Positions 50,190-60,205 of a stretch of DNA of 64,000 nucleotides are shown here, piece by piece. Made by a program: the position numbers and the translations under genes. Source of the stretch: an uncultured Oxalobacteraceae bacterium (GTDB lineage: Bacteria; Pseudomonadota; Gammaproteobacteria; Burkholderiales; Burkholderiaceae_D); NCBI GenBank assembly GCA_903893945.1, contig CAITOF010000042.1, forward strand, positions 1-64,000. Direction: 5' to 3'. The notes under the pieces were generated by a model, which was not told where the DNA came from, did no database searches, and saw only the letters and a program-made list of their open reading frames with translations. Numbering within the stretch: the stretch's first letter is position 1; each line of letters begins with the position of its first letter.

Positions 50190-51053
50190 ATGCGCATTTT
50201 TCTAATTTCAGGTATTTCCGGATCAGGCAAGTCCGTCGCATTGAACGTACTCGAGGATGCCGGTTTTTTCTGCGTCGACAATTTGCCGCCCATCCTGCTC
50301 CCTGAACTGGTCTACACGCTGGGACAGGACAGGATCCAAACCGCGGCGATTGCCATCGATGCACGCAGCGCCAATTCACTCAGCGGCCTGACCAACAGCA
50401 TTGAACAGCTGAAATCTGCCGGGCATCAGGTGAATTTAATTTTCCTGACCGCCAAAACAGATTCCCTCATTGCGCGTTTTTCCGAAACCCGGCGCAGTCA
50501 TCCACTCTCTCATCGCCTGCTTCCCGGACAAAACCCGAACGATCCGCGCACACTGGTCGAATGCATAGAAATTGAGCGCAAGTTGCTGGGCGACATGGAG
50601 GAAATTGCCGACGTGATCGACACCTCCGGACTCAAGACCAATCAGTTGCGCAGCTGGATCAAACAGCTTATCCAGATCGAACGCAGTGGCATGACCATCC
50701 TGTTTGAATCGTTCGCTTTCAAAGTCGGTGTGCCGCTCAACGCGGATCTGGTGTTTGATGTGCGCACTTTACCCAATCCGTATTACGACATCAATTTGCG
50801 CCCGCTCACAGGCCTGGATCTGCCGGTTCAGCTTTACATGGAAGATCAGCCCGAGTCACTGGCGATGTTAAACGACCTTACCCAATTTATCGAGAAATGG
50901 CTGCCGTCGTTCAAGAGCGACAACCGGAGTTATTTGACCATCTGTATCGGCTGCACCGGCGGACAGCATCGTTCCGTGTATCTGGTTGAAAAACTCGCGG
51001 AACACTTCAAACCCGGAGAACAGGTGGTTATTCGCCACCGGGAATTACATTAA
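50190..51053 (+). CDS. rapZ: RNase adapter / nucleotide-binding protein RapZ
   Basis: 287 residues with Walker A ISGSGKS at about 7-13, CVDNLPP in the Walker B-like region, and GCTGGQHRSV in the C-terminal domain. In E. coli RapZ guides RNase E to GlmZ and senses glucosamine-6-phosphate; in this order its target is unknown. Third gene of ptsN-hprK-rapZ, and its end overlaps the convergent ABC permease by nine bases. Confidence 0.94.
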   Translation: MRIFLISGISGSGKSVALNVLEDAGFFCVDNLPPILLPELVYTLGQDRIQTAAIAIDARSANSLSGLTNSIEQLKSAGHQVNLIFLTAKTDSLIARFSETRRSHPLSHRLLPGQNPNDPRTLVECIEIERKLLGDMEEIADVIDTSGLKTNQLRSWIKQLIQIERSGMTILFESFAFKVGVPLNADLVFDVRTLPNPYYDINLRPLTGLDLPVQLYMEDQPESLAMLNDLTQFIEKWLPSFKSDNRSYLTICIGCTGGQHRSVYLVEKLAEHFKPGEQVVIRHRELH

Positions 51054-52205
51054 TATACGCCGCATTTTTCTGCTGACATACCAGAGAGCCAGACACGTGA
51101 TCAGGACGCAGGTCAGCACAGGCGCCAGCATGTCCGCCACGCCCACCACTTCATTATTCAGTATTTTGGTCATCAGCTGATTCTGCGCCAGCAGGGGCAC
51201 CCACTTAAACCAGACCGGGTCTGCTCCCTGCTTGAATAAACCGACCATGGACACCAGCGGCGCAGCAACCACGATCAGGGTGCAGCGTGCCTGTGCTTCC
51301 TTGTGGCTTTTGCCGTTAATCGCGATGGCAATCTGCAAGGCGGCTATGGCTAGGCCAAGTGGCAGCAGCACAAGTATCAGCAGCAGCAGTTCAGACGCGC
51401 TGAACTGCAGCATGATGCGCACCGTTTCATTTCGTACCAGAAACGTGGCAGGAAAAATGCTCAGCACACTGAAGACCACCACCATCATTGTCAATACCGC
51501 CACGGCAAGCCATTTTCCCAGGGTAAATGCCCAGCTCGGCACCGGATTCATCATCAGCGGCTCCAGCGACCCGCGCTCCCGTTCACCGGCTGACGTATCA
51601 ATCGCCGCATATAACCCGGCGGACACCATGGTCAGCATCAGCATTAACGACAGCGCCCCTTTCAGTTGGGCACCGGAATCGGCAGTGCGGCTCAGGTGTC
51701 GCTCACGTACCTCCACGACATTCAGGATATCGGCTGACACACCACGCATCGCCAGGTTGAGTCCGGCCTTTTCGCTGGCAAAGCCCTGCAACAGGCGCCT
51801 GAGCGGTGCGACCCCGGTTTGCGAATCCTGGTTGGCCACATCCATCACTATGGTCACTACCGGCCTCTCGCCTTCAGCCAGTTTGTCCTCAAAGTTGTCA
51901 TCAATAACCAAGACCGGGTCAATCAGATTCTTGGTTTGTAACTGCTGTTCGTAATCCGCCGGCGCCGCCTTGATTTGATAGCCTTGCCGTAACACGTAAT
52001 TTTCAAGTTCAGGGGCATGGCTCAGTCCAGCCACCCAGATCACTTTCTTTTCCACCTGCGTTTCATACCGGTTGGCTGACTCCGAAAGTATCACCATCAT
52101 GAATGGCATACCGAACAGCGTAATGACGAAAACCATCAGCATGGTGCGTTTGTCACGCAGGGCATCCATCAACTCTTTATACGCAATAAGCAGGATCACC
52201 TTCAT
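51045..52205 (-). CDS. ABC transporter permease, NatB-type
   Basis: 386-residue membrane protein with one N-terminal helix (about 20-42), a large periplasmic domain (45-180), and five to six C-terminal helices (about 183-380) containing the GERERGSLEPLMMNP motif of the ABC-2 exporter group. This fits NatB, the permease of Na+/drug exporters. Overlaps the ATPase gene by four bases (ATGA). Substrate unknown. Confidence 0.85.
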   Translation of the reverse strand: MKVILLIAYKELMDALRDKRTMLMVFVITLFGMPFMMVILSESANRYETQVEKKVIWVAGLSHAPELENYVLRQGYQIKAAPADYEQQLQTKNLIDPVLVIDDNFEDKLAEGERPVVTIVMDVANQDSQTGVAPLRRLLQGFASEKAGLNLAMRGVSADILNVVEVRERHLSRTADSGAQLKGALSLMLMLTMVSAGLYAAIDTSAGERERGSLEPLMMNPVPSWAFTLGKWLAVAVLTMMVVVFSVLSIFPATFLVRNETVRIMLQFSASELLLLILVLLPLGLAIAALQIAIAINGKSHKEAQARCTLIVVAAPLVSMVGLFKQGADPVWFKWVPLLAQNQLMTKILNNEVVGVADMLAPVLTCVLITCLALWYVSRKMRRILM

Positions 52206-52990
52206 GCGGCCCCCCGCAACGGTTCAGGTGGAAAAGCCAGTTTGACAAAGGCACTTTCAAAATCGGTCTCGTGTGCCTGATCAAGCAATTCCGGCACCGT
52301 CCCCTGTGCCACGGTTTTTCCGTGTGCAACAATGACTACACTGTCACAGAGCCGTTCCACTTCCTGCATGATATGGGTGGAAAAGATTATGCATTTGCTG
52401 CCGCCCTCGGGTGAGCGCAACCAGCGCAGAAAATCTCGCAGGGAGCGGGTGGCCAGCACGTCCAGTCCGTTGGTCGGTTCATCCAGGATGATGTTCCGGG
52501 GATCGTGGACCAGCGCACGCGCCAGCGCGGTTTTCATTTTTTCGCCCTGACTGAATCCCTCGCAGCGACGTTCAATAAACGAAGACATTTCCAGTACGCG
52601 TGCCAGTTCATCAACACGCAGATTGGCCTGATCGCCCGTCATTCCATGCAACCCGCCGTAATACACAATATTTTCACGCGCCGTCAGACGCGGATACAAT
52701 CCGCGTGCGTCCGAAAGCACACCCATCTGCGCCTGTGTCGTCTGGGCGCCGGCCTGCACGACCACACCGTCCACCCGTATCTGGCCACGATCCGGTTTTA
52801 ACAGCGCGGCAATCATGCGCAGGGTGGTGGTTTTTCCTGCGCCGTTTGCGCCCAGCAGGCCGGTAATCTTCCCGTTGTCCGCCTGAAAGCGGATGGCGTC
52901 AACGGCTTGCACGACGTGCCCGTGTCCACGCTTCCAGAAACTGTTGGCGGGTCGAACAAATTGTTTGGCAATATCGTCTACCTGAATCAT
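52202..52990 (-). CDS. ABC transporter ATP-binding protein, NatA-type
   Basis: 262 residues. Walker A GANGAGKTT (about 49-57), signature FSQGEKMKT, Walker B NIILDEPTNGLD, and the switch His in IIFSTHIMQE. Starts at ATG 52990 with GGAG six bases upstream; a longer frame from 53041 is inside the hydrolase gene. Pairs with the NatB-like permease as an efflux system; cargo unknown. Its start overlaps the upstream hydrolase stop by four bases. Confidence 0.92.
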   Translation of the reverse strand: MIQVDDIAKQFVRPANSFWKRGHGHVVQAVDAIRFQADNGKITGLLGANGAGKTTTLRMIAALLKPDRGQIRVDGVVVQAGAQTTQAQMGVLSDARGLYPRLTARENIVYYGGLHGMTGDQANLRVDELARVLEMSSFIERRCEGFSQGEKMKTALARALVHDPRNIILDEPTNGLDVLATRSLRDFLRWLRSPEGGSKCIIFSTHIMQEVERLCDSVVIVAHGKTVAQGTVPELLDQAHETDFESAFVKLAFPPEPLRGAA

Positions 52991-54486
52991 TTTGGCTCCA
53001 TCCCGGTCGCTGACGCCTGCTTCGGCGCAGGCGCAATCCACACACTCGGACGCGGAATCTGTCTGACACAGCTGGCATCCACATTGATGGCATCCTGATC
53101 CGATCTGGCATTAATGAAATTTGTCGCGACATCGGTCAGACAGGTCTGTTGCAGCATGCCATGCCCTGCGTGTTCCAGCGCGATATGGCGCGCCTTCGGC
53201 CCCAGGGCCTGGGCGATCCGTTCAGCATGCCAGGGTGGCGTGACCGGATCGATGCCACCGCTCAGCAGCAGAACCGGAGTCAGACTGGTGGCTGTCGCAT
53301 AAAATCCGTCAGGCACGTGCCCGCGTGGCCAGTCACGGCAGATTCGGGTGTATTGCTGTCGATGAAGCGCGCCAAAATCATTATCGGCTTCTGGTACACC
53401 AGCCTGAACCAGCCGTTCATATTCTTCCGAACATACCGTTGAATAATGCATACCCATTGCGATCCCGCCCGGACTGGGCAGACCTCCGGCGCCGCTCAGG
53501 GCCAGCAGCGGATTAAAGTTACCCGTGCCGGCCTGCTCAATCGCATGGGGCAGTCCGGCACTGCTGACCGGTGAATAGAGCACCCGGGTCACCCAGTTCA
53601 GAACGTCGTCACGCCCAATGGTTGCGTTGATAGGCGTGCCCAAACGGGGATGGGTCAACTGGGTCTGTTTCGGCAGACCGGCCAGCAGTTTTTTCCAGTC
53701 CTGCTGCAAGTGGGGGTAGGAGGTCTGACAGCGTATATCATCACTGCAATCCGTGAATAAACGGTCCAGCGCTTTTTGCAGGTCATTGTCATCCAGCATC
53801 TGGTCGGGCTGAACCACACCATCCAGCACGCTGCGTTTGACCCGGTCAGGAAATTGGCGCTGGTATTCCTGCGCGGCGCGGGTACCGTATGAGACACCGA
53901 CCAGATTGATTCTGGCATAGTGCAACGCCGCACGTACCGCATCCAGATCCTGCATCGCGATACTGGTGGTGTAAAAGCGCAGATCGCCATAGGGTAATTT
54001 TTCCAGCTGCACCCTGCATTTCAGCATCTGCCGCACGTCGTAATCGGCCACACCAATGCCGCCAAAATCGTTTTCGTCGGGACATTCCAGCGGCGCGGAT
54101 TTTCCGGTGCCGCGCTGATCCACAAACACCAGATCATGACGGCGCTGCAGTTTTTCAAATACCACCTGAATCCAGCTGGCCACATTAATGGCGCTCTGCC
54201 CCGGACCGCCGGCCAGCAGAAAAACCGGGTCGGGCGCCTTATTCTTGTCCAGGGCGGTTAATACAATGAAGTGGATCGTAATCTGTTTGCCGCGCGGCTC
54301 ATCCGGATTCAGGGGACGCTCTAGCTGTCCACACTGGACCTGCTGGGCAAAACCGTCCACCCGGCAGGGAGCGAGCAGCTCGCCGGCCACAGCGCAGAAG
54401 GAATGGATCAGCAGTAATAAACCCAGCACACCGCCCTGTACAACGCATCGCCACCGGTTTCGTAACCGGGACATGCCGTCAACCAT
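52987..54486 (-). CDS. Secreted alpha/beta hydrolase, TAP-like peptidase
   Basis: About 499 residues from ATG 54486. N-terminal signal peptide (RCVVQGGVLGLLLLIHSFCAVAG), then an alpha/beta hydrolase: GGPGQS oxyanion region, DQRGTGKS, nucleophile Ser in GVSYGTRA, Asp in GGIDPVTPP and His in EHAGHGML, in the C-terminal TAP domain. Family members are exported aminopeptidases of tripeptidyl or prolyl type. The start is uncertain; the frame is open to 54681. A nine-base poly-G tract (54622-54630, minus strand) lies in this leader. Forms an operon with the Nat-like exporter. Confidence 0.82.
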   Translation of the reverse strand: MVDGMSRLRNRWRCVVQGGVLGLLLLIHSFCAVAGELLAPCRVDGFAQQVQCGQLERPLNPDEPRGKQITIHFIVLTALDKNKAPDPVFLLAGGPGQSAINVASWIQVVFEKLQRRHDLVFVDQRGTGKSAPLECPDENDFGGIGVADYDVRQMLKCRVQLEKLPYGDLRFYTTSIAMQDLDAVRAALHYARINLVGVSYGTRAAQEYQRQFPDRVKRSVLDGVVQPDQMLDDNDLQKALDRLFTDCSDDIRCQTSYPHLQQDWKKLLAGLPKQTQLTHPRLGTPINATIGRDDVLNWVTRVLYSPVSSAGLPHAIEQAGTGNFNPLLALSGAGGLPSPGGIAMGMHYSTVCSEEYERLVQAGVPEADNDFGALHRQQYTRICRDWPRGHVPDGFYATATSLTPVLLLSGGIDPVTPPWHAERIAQALGPKARHIALEHAGHGMLQQTCLTDVATNFINARSDQDAINVDASCVRQIPRPSVWIAPAPKQASATGMEPK

Positions 54487-54788
54487 GAACTTTTTCATCA
54501 TTTTTTCGACCATGTTGGCGAATTCAGAGATATCCGGAAAGCCGGATTTTACCTGAACTATGAAGCCCGTATCGGGTAAGGCGCCGAAAACGCGACAATT
54601 CAGACTTGTTGCTGCCGTCAGCCCCCCCCCGCTCGCTGCCCCCGCCAGTTTATAAACCTGGCGAGCCCCTCCACCCTCCATGCCTGAATAGTCATGGTAT
54701 ATCGCAAGCGGTTGACCTAGTATTTAATCAGACGATTCCGGAATAACGATATCCCTTCCAAATACGGCTGTTTTTAAGGAATGAACCG

Positions 54789-55703
54789 ATGTCTGCGTGG
54801 ATGGTTGAGCCCGGTCAGCACGACTTTTACCCGAATTCACGGTTATTCCGACCGGAATGGCGGCTTTTTTTCGTTCAGTGCGCCTGGCGTCGCACGACTG
54901 GCCGAGGCGACGGTAACATCCGGACGCTGGGCGGTGTCATTTTGTCAGTAATCATTTCGCTAACGGTTACGGGCGCGCACGCCACACCGCTGAAAATCTG
55001 CGAAGACACCGAGGATTTCGCCCCGTTCATGTACCGCGTCACCGATGCCAAGGGCGAAAAGTCCGGGGACCTGCAAGGCGTTACCATTGATTTGATCAGA
55101 CAACTCGAAAAAAAGCTGAATCGGACCATACAGTTTGACCTGATCCCCTGGAAGCGTTGCATGGCAATGGTTGAGCGTGGTGATTATGACATGGCAGCCG
55201 ATGCCTACTTCGATGAGGAACGCGCCACCCGTTTCAGCTATTCAGCCGCTTATTTCACGCTGACCCCGCAGATTTTTTTCAGTACCCGGCGGTGGCCCAA
55301 GGGCTTTCCGGCCACATCCACCCACCAGTTGGACAAGTTTCATGGCTGTGGCGTATTGGGTTATTCGTACGCGCATTATGGGGTAAAGGCTTCGGACCTT
55401 GATCTGGGCGCGAAAGATCATGAGCAGCTGATCGGCAAGTTAATGATTGATCGCTGCGACTACTTTTTTGAAGAACTCGAGATTATGATCGGGTTCAACC
55501 TGCTGGGTAAGCATTACCTCGAGGACCCGGCGTTAGGACATCAATCGATTCGCGACGCCCGGGAACCCAGCCTGTATTTTATGGTCTCAAGATCCAGCAA
55601 AAAGGACACGGAGTTGCTAATCAATTTTGATAAAGCCATCAATGACCTGAAGCGCGAAGGGAAAATCGCCACAGCCGCGAAGTGGCGGACTGCGCCCAAC
55701 TAA
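54789..55703 (+). CDS. Extracellular solute-binding protein family 3 (amino-acid type), orphan
   Basis: 304 residues. The mature domain matches family 3 binding proteins (LKICEDTEDFAPFMYR at the start, IDLIRQLEKKLNRTIQFDLIPWKRCMAMVERGDYDM, and a C-terminal KAINDLKREGKI helix). An unusually long N-terminal extension (about 47 residues) precedes the hydrophobic signal (GGVILSVIISLTVTGAHA). AAGGA eight bases before ATG 54789 supports the long start. No permease or ATPase nearby. Possible roles: polar amino acid uptake or signalling sensor. Confidence 0.8.
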   Translation: MSAWMVEPGQHDFYPNSRLFRPEWRLFFVQCAWRRTTGRGDGNIRTLGGVILSVIISLTVTGAHATPLKICEDTEDFAPFMYRVTDAKGEKSGDLQGVTIDLIRQLEKKLNRTIQFDLIPWKRCMAMVERGDYDMAADAYFDEERATRFSYSAAYFTLTPQIFFSTRRWPKGFPATSTHQLDKFHGCGVLGYSYAHYGVKASDLDLGAKDHEQLIGKLMIDRCDYFFEELEIMIGFNLLGKHYLEDPALGHQSIRDAREPSLYFMVSRSSKKDTELLINFDKAINDLKREGKIATAAKWRTAPN

Positions 55704-55860
55704 CCCCCCATGTATCGTTGCCTGTATGTTAATCACCGGCCCTTGGTTCTGGTGCCCGAATGGCCCCGTCGCGTGCATAGTATGAGCTAAATCAAGTCAG
55801 GGACAGCCGTATTTCGGTAAACTTGGCTCCCTTTTTCACTGCAAACCCGCAACACCTATC

Positions 55861-57219
55861 ATGCCGATCCCCGAACTCCTTTTACCTGCCGGCGACCTAC
55901 CCCGCATGCGTGCCGCATTTGACTATGGTGCCGATGCCGTCTATGCAGGCCAGCCACGCTATTCCTTACGTGCACGAAACAACGATTTCAAACTTGATAA
56001 CCTCAAAACCGGCATACAGGAAGCGCACGCGCGTGGCAAAAAGCTGTTTGTCACCAGCAACATCATGGCGCATAACAACAAGGTAAAAAGCTATCTGGCC
56101 GACATGGAACCGGTGATCGCACTTCAACCTGACGCGTTAATCATGGCCGACCCCGGGTTGATCATGATGGTACGGGAAAAATGGCCCGAGATGCCCATCC
56201 ATCTGTCTGTGCAATCCAATACCGTCAATTATGCCGCCGTCAGATTCTGGCAGAAGCTCGGACTGACCCGCGTTATTCTGTCGCGCGAATTAAGCCTGGA
56301 TGAAATCACCCAGATCCGCCAGGAATGCCCGGATATGGAAATTGAGGTTTTCGTGCACGGCGCTTTGTGTATCGCCTATTCAGGCCGCTGCCTTCTGTCA
56401 GGCTATTTCAACCACCGCGACGCCAATCAGGGGACCTGCACCAACGCCTGCCGCTGGGATTACAAAATGGCCAACGCCGGTACCGATGAGGCGGGTCAGG
56501 CCAACTTGATCCCGTTCGAATTCAGCAGGGCCGTCGATGAAGCCGAGCGTGCGTTTTCCAGCGCTGGCAGCATCGAACGCCATCCACTGGCCGATCAGAC
56601 TTACCTGATCGAGGAAGCGAACCGACCGCGCGAGCTAATGCCGATCATGGAAGACGAACACGGCACCTACATCATGAATTCCAGGGATTTGCGCGCCGTC
56701 GAACATGTCGGCCAACTGGTAAAAATCGGCATTGATTCACTCAAAATTGAAGGCCGGACCAAAAGCCTGTACTACGTCTCGCGCGCGGCCCAGGTTTATC
56801 GTCAGGCGATTGACGACGCGCTCGCCGGCAAACCCTTTAACCCTGCCCTGCTGGCCGATCTCGATGGTTTATCGAATCGCGGTTACACCACCGGTTTTTA
56901 TCAGCGGCATCGCAGTCACGAGACCCAGAATTACCTGGATGGTCATTCGAAATCGAAACGCAGTATTTATGTCGGCAAAGTCCGGGCAATTAATGACGGC
57001 TGGGCGCAGATTGAAGTAAAAAACAGGTTTGCCGTAGGCGATACGCTGGAACTGATCCACCCCAGCGGTAACCAGCTGCATGTCCTTGACGCCATGCGTG
57101 CTGCCGATGGCACGGACTTGCAGGTGGCGCCGGGCAGCGGAATCGATGTACAGATTCCCCTGCCAGCCCGCTTCGAGCAGGCCCTGATATCACGCATTCT
57201 CGAGGATGCGACTGGATAG
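55861..57219 (+). CDS. trhP: tRNA hydroxylation protein TrhP (U32 peptidase family)
   Basis: 452-residue U32-family protein of the YegQ/TrhP type. Signatures: ELLLPAGDLPRMRAAFDYGADAVYAG at the start, FVHGALCIAYSGRCLLSGYFNHRDANQGTCTNACRWDY with Cys residues for an Fe-S cluster, and DSLKIEGRTKSLYYV. TrhP acts in prephenate-dependent formation of 5-hydroxyuridine at position 34 of tRNA, the first step of cmo5U. The name was 'collagenase-like peptidase', but length and signature fit TrhP. Confidence 0.88.
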   Translation: MPIPELLLPAGDLPRMRAAFDYGADAVYAGQPRYSLRARNNDFKLDNLKTGIQEAHARGKKLFVTSNIMAHNNKVKSYLADMEPVIALQPDALIMADPGLIMMVREKWPEMPIHLSVQSNTVNYAAVRFWQKLGLTRVILSRELSLDEITQIRQECPDMEIEVFVHGALCIAYSGRCLLSGYFNHRDANQGTCTNACRWDYKMANAGTDEAGQANLIPFEFSRAVDEAERAFSSAGSIERHPLADQTYLIEEANRPRELMPIMEDEHGTYIMNSRDLRAVEHVGQLVKIGIDSLKIEGRTKSLYYVSRAAQVYRQAIDDALAGKPFNPALLADLDGLSNRGYTTGFYQRHRSHETQNYLDGHSKSKRSIYVGKVRAINDGWAQIEVKNRFAVGDTLELIHPSGNQLHVLDAMRAADGTDLQVAPGSGIDVQIPLPARFEQALISRILEDATG

Positions 57220-57220
57220 T

Positions 57221-57243
57221 CCGGGCAGCGCAGCGCTGCCCGG
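57221..57243. terminator. Palindrome between trhP and the TonB receptor gene
   Basis: CCGGGCAGCGC A GCGCTGCCCGG: a near-perfect GC-rich stem just after the trhP stop and before the convergent receptor gene end. No T-run follows on either side, so it may be a weak or factor-assisted terminator. Confidence 0.55.
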
Positions 57244-57252
57244 GCGCACCGG

Positions 57253-60072
57253 TTAAAAACTGTACGCCAATCCTGCATTGATAAACCGCCCGATCACACC
57301 GGCCTCGTGCAGCGACGGATTGAACGGTATGCCCATGCCGCCGTACGTGGCCAGATCAACCGGTGGCTGCCGGTCGAATACGTTGCTCATGTTGACGTGC
57401 ACAGTCAGTTTTTTGTTAACCTGGTAATAAACCGTCACGTCGGTATCCAGAAAGGACGGTACGTTGCAGTAATTGGACGGGATATTATTATTGGGAAACC
57501 AGCCCCCGAACGAACCGCCCAGTGCGCAGTTGGTCACCTCATTACCGGCCGGTGTCGGATCGGTCAGGTCATAACCGCTGATCCAGTTAAACGCCGTGGT
57601 AACGGTCCATGCATTTTTCGCATAGGTCAATGTTGCCTGGATTTTGTCCTTGGGATTGGCGGTATCGCCACCGACCGCCGACGGACCGTGCGTGCCAGCC
57701 AACTGGTAACCGATACCGCCCTCCTCCTGGATATAGCTCATCATGTGCGTGTAATCCAGATCCGCTTTCAGGCTGCCATAATCGCCCAGATTGAATTTGT
57801 AGCCGGTACTTAGCTCGATGCCGCTGGTGGTGGTCTGATTCGCGTTGACCAGCGGTTGGGTGTAAAACCACGGTACCGCCGTGTTATTGCCCTGACCCGG
57901 CGCACAGGGAGTGGGAGTAACGCCATCGGCACCGGTACAGAACTGGTTCACCGCCGGTCCGTAGGAAGGCAGGGCACTGGGTGAACCGGACACTATCTGA
58001 TTCTTTATTTCGATCTTGTACAGGTCTATCGTCGACGACCAGCCCTTGATCGGCTCCAGTATCATGCCGAGGGTCGAGCTGACCGATTTTTCGGGTTGCA
58101 GTGCCGGATTCGCCGCCGTGAAATACTGCGCGGAATAATTGCAATACTTGGTCACCGCACCCGGTGCATTCGGTCCATTGGGGCAAAGCACCGGATCGGC
58201 GGAATTGCCGATGCCAAACACAATACCCTCATTGCCGTTTTCGGCCGGATTGGGTGCGCGGAATCCGGTCGCCAGTGTGCCGCGCAACGCAAACACATTG
58301 GTCGGCGTCCACTTGAAGCCGATTTTCGGTGTGGTGGCGTTACCAACGCCGCCATTGAAATGATCAAACCGGACAGCCGCATCGATTTCGACTGACTTCA
58401 GCACGGGGGCGGCAATTTCGGCAAACGCCGACACGTCGGTTTGTGTCCCGATCACCCATGCCGTGGTGGCTCCGGCCGCTGACCCCGTAATGGCGGATTG
58501 TGAATCGGGCGAATTCATGTCACGGTATATGTAGCTGGCCCCGGTACTGAAACCCAGATCACCTCCCGGCAGCTGCATCAGTGAGCGCGATAGGTGGACA
58601 TCGATGAATTCCAGTGTCGAAATGTCCTGTTGCGTCGACGAGGGAAAAATGGATGCCAACACCGAAGGGGAGTTATTCCCGGTAAAGGAATAAGGTGTGG
58701 TCGTGCTGTTCAGGGCCGATTGCAGTGCGGTGTAATTGATTAAGCCATCGTAACGGACGTTAATCTGGTTTTTGGCGTAACCGATCGCGCTGTCGACATC
58801 CCATTCGCCCATCGAACCGGTCAGATCAGTGACCAGTCGATAGTTTTTCGAATTGACGTGACTGTTCGGAACCGGCGAGTCGGGTATAACGCCGCCCAGG
58901 GCAAAGCCATCGTAGGTGACCGGTGTGGCACCGACGCCGCCGGTCAGCGTGTTGCTCGGCCCACCCGCGATCTGTCCGGAATAAGAACCGGAGGTGGGAA
59001 AGGTGTAATAGCCGGCATTGATGGCAATAATGTCGACCTTGCTCTCAAAAACAGAGGCTTTTACATCCAGCTTCCAGCCGTCAGTGAGTTTTTTATCGAA
59101 GCTGGCCAGCAGGTTGATGTTTTCCGTTTCAGGCTGCATATTGCCGACCGGCAGATAGCGACAGTCACTTGCATTCATCTGAGCAGTCGTGCACCCGGTG
59201 ACACCGGGTGCCGGGGTCGTTGCGCCGGTCACCTGGTTGATCAGGTAGGGTTGTCGGGTGGTCGGAAAGGGGGCGGTATTGGGATTATTGGCTGAACCTG
59301 GCGAGGTATCGACACCGCCGAGCGCTGTCCAGTCGGTCCGTATCCAGTCGCCATCGCCGGCGCGCTGGTCAAAGCGTATCGCGTCCTGATGGCGGTATTC
59401 AATATTCGCATACGCGTTATAACCGTCTTCTTCAAGATCGCCAAAACCATGGGTCAGGGTGAAGTGAGTGGTCGCTCCACCTCCTCGGGTGGAACTCCCG
59501 CCTTCGCCGCTCATCATGGTGCCAACGATATTCTTTTTCAGAATAATATTCACCACACCGGCCATCGCATCGGACCCATAAATCGCCGACGCGCCATCTT
59601 TCAAGACTTCGATACGTTCAATCGCGTCCAGCGGTATGTTCGATATATCAACAAAAGAACGCTGGTTGTCATCGGACAGCGCATTGGGCGCCATGCGATG
59701 TCCATCGATCAGCACCAGCGTTGCCGCCGATGTCAGTCCGCGCAGCGAGATTGCGCTGGCGCCGGCCGCAAATGCCCCTGAAAATCCCTGGTTCAGGGTA
59801 CCCGAGCCATTGGCCGTGATATTTTCCAGAACCTGGGCAATCGAGGTGTAGCCGGTCTGTTTGATATCTTCTGCCGAAATAACCTGCACCGGGCTGGGTG
59901 TTTCCTTGTCAGCCCGGCGGATGGATGATCCGGTGATTTCGACCCGCTGCACGACGTCCGACGACGACTGCTGTGCCAGACCATACGGTGTCAGCAGTCC
60001 TGCGCCAAGCAGAACTGCGCCGGAATGCAGCAGCGGACGCAAAAGCGCCAGTCGGTTTTTTGGAGTTGCCAT
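57253..60072 (-). CDS. TonB-dependent outer membrane receptor
   Basis: 939 residues. Signal peptide (about 1-37, ending GLAQ), TonB box-like VQRVEITGSSIRR, plug domain (about 60-175: PSPVQVISAEDIKQTGYTSIAQVLENI ... IERIEVLKDGASAIYGSDAMAGVVNI) and a 22-strand barrel, ending in Phe (NAGLAYSF). The large barrel and plug type are common in Oxalobacteraceae-like receptors; substrate may be a siderophore, oligosaccharide or peptide. Start at ATG 60072 with AAGGA upstream. No FecIR-like regulator next door. Tandem ACTTTGTCC repeats lie upstream at 60162-60179. Confidence 0.9.
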   Translation of the reverse strand: MATPKNRLALLRPLLHSGAVLLGAGLLTPYGLAQQSSSDVVQRVEITGSSIRRADKETPSPVQVISAEDIKQTGYTSIAQVLENITANGSGTLNQGFSGAFAAGASAISLRGLTSAATLVLIDGHRMAPNALSDDNQRSFVDISNIPLDAIERIEVLKDGASAIYGSDAMAGVVNIILKKNIVGTMMSGEGGSSTRGGGATTHFTLTHGFGDLEEDGYNAYANIEYRHQDAIRFDQRAGDGDWIRTDWTALGGVDTSPGSANNPNTAPFPTTRQPYLINQVTGATTPAPGVTGCTTAQMNASDCRYLPVGNMQPETENINLLASFDKKLTDGWKLDVKASVFESKVDIIAINAGYYTFPTSGSYSGQIAGGPSNTLTGGVGATPVTYDGFALGGVIPDSPVPNSHVNSKNYRLVTDLTGSMGEWDVDSAIGYAKNQINVRYDGLINYTALQSALNSTTTPYSFTGNNSPSVLASIFPSSTQQDISTLEFIDVHLSRSLMQLPGGDLGFSTGASYIYRDMNSPDSQSAITGSAAGATTAWVIGTQTDVSAFAEIAAPVLKSVEIDAAVRFDHFNGGVGNATTPKIGFKWTPTNVFALRGTLATGFRAPNPAENGNEGIVFGIGNSADPVLCPNGPNAPGAVTKYCNYSAQYFTAANPALQPEKSVSSTLGMILEPIKGWSSTIDLYKIEIKNQIVSGSPSALPSYGPAVNQFCTGADGVTPTPCAPGQGNNTAVPWFYTQPLVNANQTTTSGIELSTGYKFNLGDYGSLKADLDYTHMMSYIQEEGGIGYQLAGTHGPSAVGGDTANPKDKIQATLTYAKNAWTVTTAFNWISGYDLTDPTPAGNEVTNCALGGSFGGWFPNNNIPSNYCNVPSFLDTDVTVYYQVNKKLTVHVNMSNVFDRQPPVDLATYGGMGIPFNPSLHEAGVIGRFINAGLAYSF

Positions 60073-60205
60073 AAATTCATTCCTTTTATTTAATGACCGT
60101 TGCACGAGTCATTTGATGGGGAGTCTATCGGGTGCTGAATTTATTATTGGCGATGAAAGTGACTTTGTCCACTTTGTCCATGTTCTGACAATGGCGCACC
60201 ACGCT

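Noticed and set aside
54601..54681. Upstream N-terminal extension of the exported hydrolase as a real part of the protein
   Set aside because: The stretch is low-complexity with a Gly run and precedes a clear signal peptide; I start the gene downstream, but this is not proven.
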